A stretch of DNA of 13,492 nucleotides from UBA7803 sp041608775 (GTDB taxonomy: Bacteria; Pseudomonadota; Gammaproteobacteria; Pseudomonadales; Azotimanducaceae), in contig JBFISC010000088.1 of NCBI GenBank assembly GCA_041608775.1, forward strand, positions 1 to 13,492. The letters run 5' to 3'. Under the pieces are notes generated by a model, which worked only from the letters and a program-made list of their open reading frames with translations, had not been told where the DNA came from and made no database searches. A program made the translations under genes and the position numbers. This document shows, piece by piece, positions 12,733-13,492 of this stretch; within the stretch, counting starts at the first letter, position 1; every line of letters starts with the position of its first letter.

Positions 12733-13492
12733 ATGAACCAGGAAGCCAGAGACTTCATCCGCAGCCGTATCGCCCGCGACCTCGAAGCCGGCGTGGCGCG
12801 CGACGGTGTCGTGACGCGGTTTCCGCCGGAGCCCAACGGCTACCTGCACATCGGGCACGCAAAGTCGATCTGCCTGAATTTCGGAGTTGCCGAGGAGTTC
12901 GGCGCCGTCACCTACCTGCGTTTCGATGACACCAACCCGCTGAAGGAGAGCGAGGAGTACTCGGAGGCGATTGCCCGGGATGTCGCCTGGCTGGGCTTCG
13001 ACTGGGGTGACCGGCTCACCCATGCCTCGGACTACTTCGAGCAGCTTTACCGCTTCGCCGAAGAGCTGATCGGCCAGGGCAAGGCCTATGTCGACAGCCA
13101 GTCGGGAGAAGAGATACGCGCCAGCCGTGGCACCCTGACGGAGCCTGGTCGCAACAGCCCTTACCGCGAACGCAGCGTCGAGGAAAACCTGGACCTGTTC
13201 CGGCGCATGCGGGCCGGGGAGTTCGACGATGGCGAGCAGGTGCTGAGAGCCAAGATCGACATGTCGTCGCCGAACATCAATCTACGCGACCCGGTTCTGT
13301 ACCGGATCCGTCACGCTGGCCATCATCGGACCGGCGACGCCTGGTGCATCTACCCGATGTACGACTACACCCACTGCATCTGCGACGCGCTGGAGGGCAT
13401 CACCCACTCCCTGTGCACGCTGGAGTTCGAGGATCACCGGCCGCTGTACGACTGGGTCCTCGACAACATCAGCGTCAACATCCACCCGCCGC
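12733..13492 (+). CDS. glnS: Glutaminyl-tRNA synthetase, N-terminal part
   Basis: 253 codons are present before the window ends; the family is about 550 aa, so roughly the first half is seen. The sequence follows E. coli GlnRS closely: RFPPEPNGYLHIGHAKS (29-45) with the class I HIGH motif at 39-42, LRFDDTNP (62-69), GTLTEPGRNSPYRERSVEEN (133-152), RAKIDMSSP (172-180) and YPMYDYTHCICDALEGITHS (207-226), which contacts ATP, glutamine and the acceptor stem in the E. coli enzyme. The KMSKS loop and anticodon-binding beta-barrels are beyond the edge. It charges tRNA-Gln with glutamine in the cytoplasm. The start is ATG 12733 with only a weak GAG as SD; ATG 12691, 14 codons upstream, is an alternative but overlaps the -10 box. 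Confidence 0.97.
   Translation, partial: MNQEARDFIRSRIARDLEAGVARDGVVTRFPPEPNGYLHIGHAKSICLNFGVAEEFGAVTYLRFDDTNPLKESEEYSEAIARDVAWLGFDWGDRLTHASDYFEQLYRFAEELIGQGKAYVDSQSGEEIRASRGTLTEPGRNSPYRERSVEENLDLFRRMRAGEFDDGEQVLRAKIDMSSPNINLRDPVLYRIRHAGHHRTGDAWCIYPMYDYTHCICDALEGITHSLCTLEFEDHRPLYDWVLDNISVNIHPP

Noticed and set aside
11056..13023. 655-codon minus-strand ORF spanning the end of tesB, the transglutaminase-like gene and the start of glnS
   Set aside because: It runs through three recognisable genes, and its translation is Arg/Pro/Gly-rich low-complexity sequence without motifs.

Overview
This is a GC-rich stretch of an ordinary-looking bacterial chromosome, most likely from a gammaproteobacterium. 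Supporting signs are GlnRS (glnS), a TesB thioesterase, an MdlA/MdlB-type ABC exporter pair, a YjbQ protein, and E. coli-like sigma70 boxes and Shine-Dalgarno (SD) sites. A halophilic or purple-sulfur-bacterium relative (Ectothiorhodospiraceae-like) is possible, but that is an impression, not a result. There are thirteen protein genes, two cut by the window edges, plus one small leader-type ORF. I see no rRNA, tRNA, CRISPR array or insertion sequence.

Layout. 1-319 (-): start of an unrecognised small membrane protein. 384-797 (+): YjbQ-family protein. 775-1779 (-): ferritin-like gene followed by an unrecognised helical protein gene whose end overlaps yjbQ. 1894-5004 (+): tightly coupled operon of two acyl-CoA dehydrogenase subunits (1-nt overlap) and a DUF523-DUF1722 fusion (8-nt overlap); it shares a divergent promoter region with the ferritin-like gene. 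5023-8752 (-): two overlapping genes for a heterodimeric ABC exporter. 8753-9194: 442-bp leader region. 9195-10196 (-): zinc-free NADP-dependent alkenal/curcumin-type reductase. 10295-11188 (+): tesB. 11208-12596 (-): membrane-anchored transglutaminase-like protein starting with TTG. 12733-13492 (+): glnS, cut by the window end.

The most interesting part is the exporter leader on the minus strand. In transcript order it holds a good sigma70 promoter, a perfect AGGAGG site, a 34-codon ORF, a GC hairpin, a textbook intrinsic terminator, then about 90 nt with no visible promoter before the exporter ATG. The eight bases around the small ORF's stop codon are exactly complementary to the ascending arm and loop of the terminator, so an antiterminator that competes with the terminator can be drawn. 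A second copy of the terminator's ascending-arm sequence lies downstream and could capture the freed descending arm in read-through RNA. This is the architecture of a ribosome-controlled attenuator, and it recalls bmrB-bmrCD of Bacillus subtilis, where a leader ORF controls a related heterodimeric exporter. The elements are seen in the sequence; the regulation is inferred.

A 108-bp imperfect palindrome (26-bp arms, 24 pairs) lies directly after the stop codon of the reductase gene and just upstream of the leader promoter. Metabolically, the window joins acyl-CoA oxidation (acyl-CoA dehydrogenase pair), thioester hydrolysis (TesB), enone reduction, a possible Fe-S desulfidase and an exporter. 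Apart from the compact operons, these genes look like independent transcription units.
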